NCBI GenBank assembly: GCA_023461275.1
Contig: JAEYMI010000020.1
Span: forward strand, 62,001 to 126,000
Length of the DNA stretch: 64,000 nt
Reading direction: 5' to 3'
From: Actinomycetes bacterium
Lineage (GTDB): Bacteria; Actinomycetota; Actinomycetes; Mycobacteriales; Mycobacteriaceae
The notes beneath the pieces were generated by a model that saw nothing but the letters and a program-made list of their open reading frames with translations, was not told the DNA's origin and searched no databases. The position numbers and the translations under genes were made by a program. Shown one piece after another: positions 61,556 to 64,000 of this stretch; the first letter of the stretch is position 1, and the number at the start of each line of letters is the position of its first letter.

Positions 61556-62505
61556 TTGATCACCACCGGATTGACCGGAGCGCCGGTGGCATTGTGAATC
61601 TTCAATGGCGCTGCGACATAGAAGAATTCGTAGACACCATCGGCGGCGCAGTCCTCAGCGAGTTTCTCCATGTCGCAGATCTCGGTGAAAGCGACTCCGA
61701 GGTTGCGCATCAGCGCGTTGTGCAGCACCAGTGCGACGCCGTTGTGCGGATCGGTGGTGACCTCGTTGGCGATCGTGTCGGTGACCAGGTTGGGGATTTC
61801 GTTGCTCTGGAACCACTCCACCAGCTCCGGTGAATACACCAGTCCGGGCTCGCAGAAGTCGTCGTAGAACTTGTCACCCTGCTGGAAGAACAAGTCGAGG
61901 TGGTTGGTGCGGATCAGCAAGATGTCGCGGGGCTTGATCTCGATGCCCTGTGCGATCGCACATTTCTCCAGGTCGGTGTGGTCGAACGTCGCACGCGGTT
62001 CGATCGCCGTGACGCCCATGTACCGCGCCATGTCGAGCAGAACGGCACGACCGGCGACGCCACGCTGGGCGATCGGTTCGACGCTGGCCTTGTCGAGTCC
62101 ACCGATGGTGGTGCGGGCGTCGTAGCCGTTCCAGATCTGTCCGTCGTACCAGACGTGTCCGAGTGCGTCGTACTGTGTGGAGCCCTGCAGGAAGGCGTTG
62201 ATCTTGTCGTCGGCGTAGTGCAGGCCGCCGGGGAAGGCCGGTCCGTCTCCGCCCTCGTCCCAATGGGATTCGTCGAGGATCATCTCGCGGGTGGCCGGGC
62301 TGCGGCCGGGCCACACCGGGTCACCATTGGGGTCGCCGATGAGGCGCTGCAAGGTGAACAGTTCGCCCTTCTTGATCAGCGCGGCGCCTGCGATGACCTG
62401 CTCGGGGGTCAGGTAGTTGAGGCTGCCGACTTCGTCGTCGGCGCCCCACTTGCCCCAGTTTGAGGGTGAGCCGTCGAGAAGTTCGGTCAGGTCGGGTGCA
62501 GTCAT
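61552..62505 (-). CDS. Cyclase-family (kynurenine formamidase-like) hydrolase
   Basis: 317 residues from the ATG at 62505, with GGAGAG upstream; an in-frame start at 62517 or 62544 is possible. STQYDALGHVWYDG is the cyclase-family metal region (here DALGH), and LIRTNHLDLFF and DPHNGVALVLHNALMRNLG follow. The family hydrolyses amides or lactones (KynB-like) with two metals. It precedes and overlaps the CoA ligase, so it may release the acid that is then activated. Its promoter has CGAACGTTCG and a TGTTCAGCTGAG box. Confidence 0.82.
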   Translation of the reverse strand: MTAPDLTELLDGSPSNWGKWGADDEVGSLNYLTPEQVIAGAALIKKGELFTLQRLIGDPNGDPVWPGRSPATREMILDESHWDEGGDGPAFPGGLHYADDKINAFLQGSTQYDALGHVWYDGQIWNGYDARTTIGGLDKASVEPIAQRGVAGRAVLLDMARYMGVTAIEPRATFDHTDLEKCAIAQGIEIKPRDILLIRTNHLDLFFQQGDKFYDDFCEPGLVYSPELVEWFQSNEIPNLVTDTIANEVTTDPHNGVALVLHNALMRNLGVAFTEICDMEKLAEDCAADGVYEFFYVAAPLKIHNATGAPVNPVVIK

Positions 62506-62553
62506 TGGTCTCTCCATTGAGGTCGATCTCGATGTAACGGTCACTGAATAGAA

Positions 62554-62569
62554 CCGATCGAACGTTCGG
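62554..62569. promoter_or_regulatory. Candidate operator CCGATCGAACGTTCGG
   Basis: The 10-bp core CGAACGTTCG is a perfect palindrome, 49 bp before the cyclase-family gene. The pattern CCGANCGAACGTTCGG is shared with 39022-39041. Confidence 0.5.
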
Positions 62570-62571
62570 GA

Positions 62572-62583
62572 TGTTCAGCTGAG
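62572..62583. promoter_or_regulatory. Half-operator TGTTCAGCTGAG
   Basis: The 11-mer GTTCAGCTGAG recurs exactly 100 bp on, at 62673-62683. The GTTCAG arm also occurs in the palindrome over the regulator's start at 63521. Confidence 0.45.
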
Positions 62584-62672
62584 ACGAGCATCACAGGCAA
62601 CGCGTCTCGCGTCAAGTCCCTCAGGTGAGGGCGGGATCCGGTGTGGGACCGTTGGATTGGTGGGTCGACACA

Positions 62673-62689
62673 GTTCAGCTGAGCTGAAC
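62673..62689. promoter_or_regulatory. Palindrome GTTCAGCT-G-AGCTGAAC at the regulator's 3' end
   Basis: Perfect 8-bp arms with a one-base centre overlap the last codons and stop of the XRE-TetR gene. It may serve the downstream cyclase-ligase operon. Confidence 0.5.
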
Positions 62690-63532
62690 AAGCATCATTG
62701 CCCGAGCATGATCGGCGTACTGCCGGGCCACCTGCGCCGGCGTCAGTGGTCCGGCGCTGGAGAACCAGTAGGGCAGAGCCATGCAGAGGGTGGCCACCGC
62801 TCGGGCCGTGCTTCGCGGGTCGGTGGTCGCGAAATCCCCATCGGCGACGGCCTGGACGGCGGTGTCGTCGAGGTGTTGCTGCAGGCGCCGACGCGACGCG
62901 ATGACACGGCTGCGGTCGGGCTCCTCCAGACTGCGCGTCTCGGTGGCCGACACGAAGGCGAGGTCGCGTCGCACCGCGTGATAGAGCGCGAGCGCCTCGA
63001 CCATGTGGCCGAATCTCGCCGCGGCGGTCACGCCCTCCCGACCGGCGGCGATGACCCGCCACTCCAGGTCGGTGAGGGTGATGTCCATGAGCCGGACCAA
63101 CAATTGCTGCTTGCTTCGGTGATAGTGATAGATACCGGCCACGCTGCTGTCGGCAGCGGATGCGACCAGTCGCATGGTCGCGCCGTGATAGCCGAGTTCG
63201 GTGAACACCTCGACGGCGGCCCGCAACGCCGGATCGAGCTCCAGATCGGTGAACCGCCGCCAATCGGCTGCGGGGTCCGGGGTTGATACGGACAGATGGG
63301 CATCCGCCTGGTCGATGTCGTCGAGCGGCGGACTGAGCAGGTGTACCGGTGCGATGTCGAGGTGGTCGGCGATTCGGTGGAGTCGGTCGATGGTCAACGC
63401 GACCTTCCCGTTCTCGATGGCGCTCATCGTGCCGACGCTGACACCGATGTCCGAGGCGAGTGAGCGCAACGTCAGACCCGCTCGCATTCGGGCCCGGCGA
63501 ACAGCGGCACCTGTCGCATCGTGTTCAGCCAT
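62675..63532 (-). CDS. XRE-TetR fusion regulator
   Basis: 285 residues from the ATG at 63532. Residues 10-55 (VRRARMRAGLTLRSLASDIG, then VSVGTMSAIENGK) are a lambda-repressor-like (XRE) HTH, and residues from about 97 form a full TetR unit (ATMRLVASAADSSVAGIYHYH). Two different DNA-binding folds in one chain are uncommon. The C-terminal domain resembles the TetR regulator at 38327. The palindrome 63521-63541 covers its start codon, suggesting autorepression. It lies upstream of the cyclase-ligase genes and divergent from another ligase. Confidence 0.87.
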   Translation of the reverse strand: MAEHDATGAAVRRARMRAGLTLRSLASDIGVSVGTMSAIENGKVALTIDRLHRIADHLDIAPVHLLSPPLDDIDQADAHLSVSTPDPAADWRRFTDLELDPALRAAVEVFTELGYHGATMRLVASAADSSVAGIYHYHRSKQQLLVRLMDITLTDLEWRVIAAGREGVTAAARFGHMVEALALYHAVRRDLAFVSATETRSLEEPDRSRVIASRRRLQQHLDDTAVQAVADGDFATTDPRSTARAVATLCMALPYWFSSAGPLTPAQVARQYADHARAMMLVQLS

Positions 63533-63541
63533 ACTGAACAC
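63521..63541. promoter_or_regulatory. Operator-like palindrome over the regulator start
   Basis: GTGTTCAG-CCATA-CTGAACAC has perfect 8-bp arms; its centre contains the regulator's start codon (63530-63532). It lies 20 bp before the divergent ligase start, so one bound protein could repress both directions. Confidence 0.6.
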
Positions 63542-63561
63542 GATAGCGCTACACTGCGGTC

Positions 63562-64000
63562 GTGAGCGCGTACGACGACCGACCATGGCTTGCGCACTAC
63601 GGTGGCCGGCATGCGCATCAACGCGTCGAGTTCGCGACCGCGCTCGATATGTTCGATCACACGGTGGCCGCCGCCCCCGACGCGCCTGCGATCCGTTACC
63701 TGGACGCGACGGTCACCTGGGCGCAGGTCGACGCGGCATCTGACGCCATAGCCGCGCTGCTGATCTCACGGGGCTTTCAATCCGGGCGACGGTTCGCGTT
63801 GTTCCTGCAGAACAATCCGGCATTCGTCTACGGGCTGGTCGCAGCATGGAAGGTTGGGGGCATCGCTGTCGCGATCAGCCCGATGAGCAAGCCCGACGAA
63901 CTCGTGCACTTCGTCCGCCGATACCGGCCGACAGCGCTTCTCGCGCTCGACGATCTCTACCTCGATGTCGCTCGCGATGTTCTCTACCGCCTCGACGATG
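63562..64000 (+). CDS. Acyl-CoA ligase (AMP-binding family), 5' part only
   Basis: 146 residues are present; the gene runs off the window. The start VSAYDDRPWLAHYGG and the stretch FALFLQNNPAFVYGLVAAWK are closely like the ligase at 59900 (MSYADRPWLARYPAG, LAIYVQNNPAFVIGLIAAWR). TACACT ends 6 nt before the GTG, consistent with a leaderless transcript. It is probably a paralogue acting on a related acid. It is divergent from the XRE-TetR regulator. Confidence 0.85.
   Translation, partial: MSAYDDRPWLAHYGGRHAHQRVEFATALDMFDHTVAAAPDAPAIRYLDATVTWAQVDAASDAIAALLISRGFQSGRRFALFLQNNPAFVYGLVAAWKVGGIAVAISPMSKPDELVHFVRRYRPTALLALDDLYLDVARDVLYRLDD

Noticed and set aside
1..64000. CRISPR array, prophage, insertion sequence or rRNA
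   Set aside because: I saw no regular direct repeats with spacers, no integrase or transposase, and no rRNA-like stretch on either strand.

Overview
The window is high-GC DNA of mycobacterial type (order Mycobacteriales), most like Gordonia or a close Rhodococcus/Dietzia-type relative. The evidence is a divergent ku/ligD end-joining pair with Pol-nuclease-ligase domain order, an MmpL exporter, a SigG-like ECF factor with an NTF2-like tail, a lysG/lysE pair, a DrrAB-type exporter, fadA-fadB, many TetR regulators, and frequent GTG/TTG starts with ATGA/GTGA/TTGA overlaps. Species cannot be fixed by eye. I see no rRNA, intact tRNA, CRISPR, phage or insertion sequence.

Bases 1-16,700 read as one catabolic island. 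A leftward arm runs TetR, SDR, PucR regulator, Baeyer-Villiger monooxygenase (BVMO), a 50-residue membrane-like peptide, and an acetyl-esterase-family hydrolase cut by the window edge. A rightward arm runs aldehyde dehydrogenase, APC permease, flavin amine oxidase, amidohydrolase, metallo-beta-lactamase-fold hydrolase and a two-gene SMR efflux pair. An SDR (leftward) and a HAPMO-like BVMO (rightward) close it. The set fits import of an amine, oxidation to a ketone or aldehyde, oxygen insertion to an ester or lactone, hydrolysis, and oxidation of the alcohol to an acid. A shared 14-bp near-palindrome, TGGACA-NN-YGTNCA, lies before three of these transcription units. Two long hairpins end the island.

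Bases 16,700-34,900 are more ordinary chromosome: a DoxX-like protein, an exported DUF218 protein, a SulP permease fused to a beta-carbonic anhydrase, a phosphoesterase, a dienelactone hydrolase broken by a frameshift, ligD and ku, two tandem EthA-like BVMOs and an MFS exporter running on from ku, lysG/lysE and an MmpL transporter. Bases 34,900-43,800 hold a lactate-monooxygenase-like enzyme, an MpaB-type oxygenase with a divergent TetR, a TetR/acyl-CoA dehydrogenase/APH-like set, a histidine phosphatase relative, a VOC protein and the ECF sigma factor.

Bases 43,900-47,000 are a sulfonate locus: ssuD, and divergently a ROK regulator like SsuR, preceded by a probable leaderless 34-codon ORF ending in Cys-Cys-Cys. 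This is the clearest candidate new regulatory element in the window. Then come a DrrAB-like exporter, an HTH-TOBE protein, a class III cyclase, a double-TetR regulator beside fadA-fadB, an SPFH protein, a molybdate locus (mop, modA, modB, modC), and a fatty-acid type locus with two related acyl-CoA ligases, a cyclase-family hydrolase and an XRE-TetR fusion regulator whose likely operator covers its own start codon.

Intergenic DNA carries two dispersed palindromic repeat families: 77-bp elements at 21139 and 42648, and larger elements with GTATCGAGA arms at 20991, 32342 and 47021.
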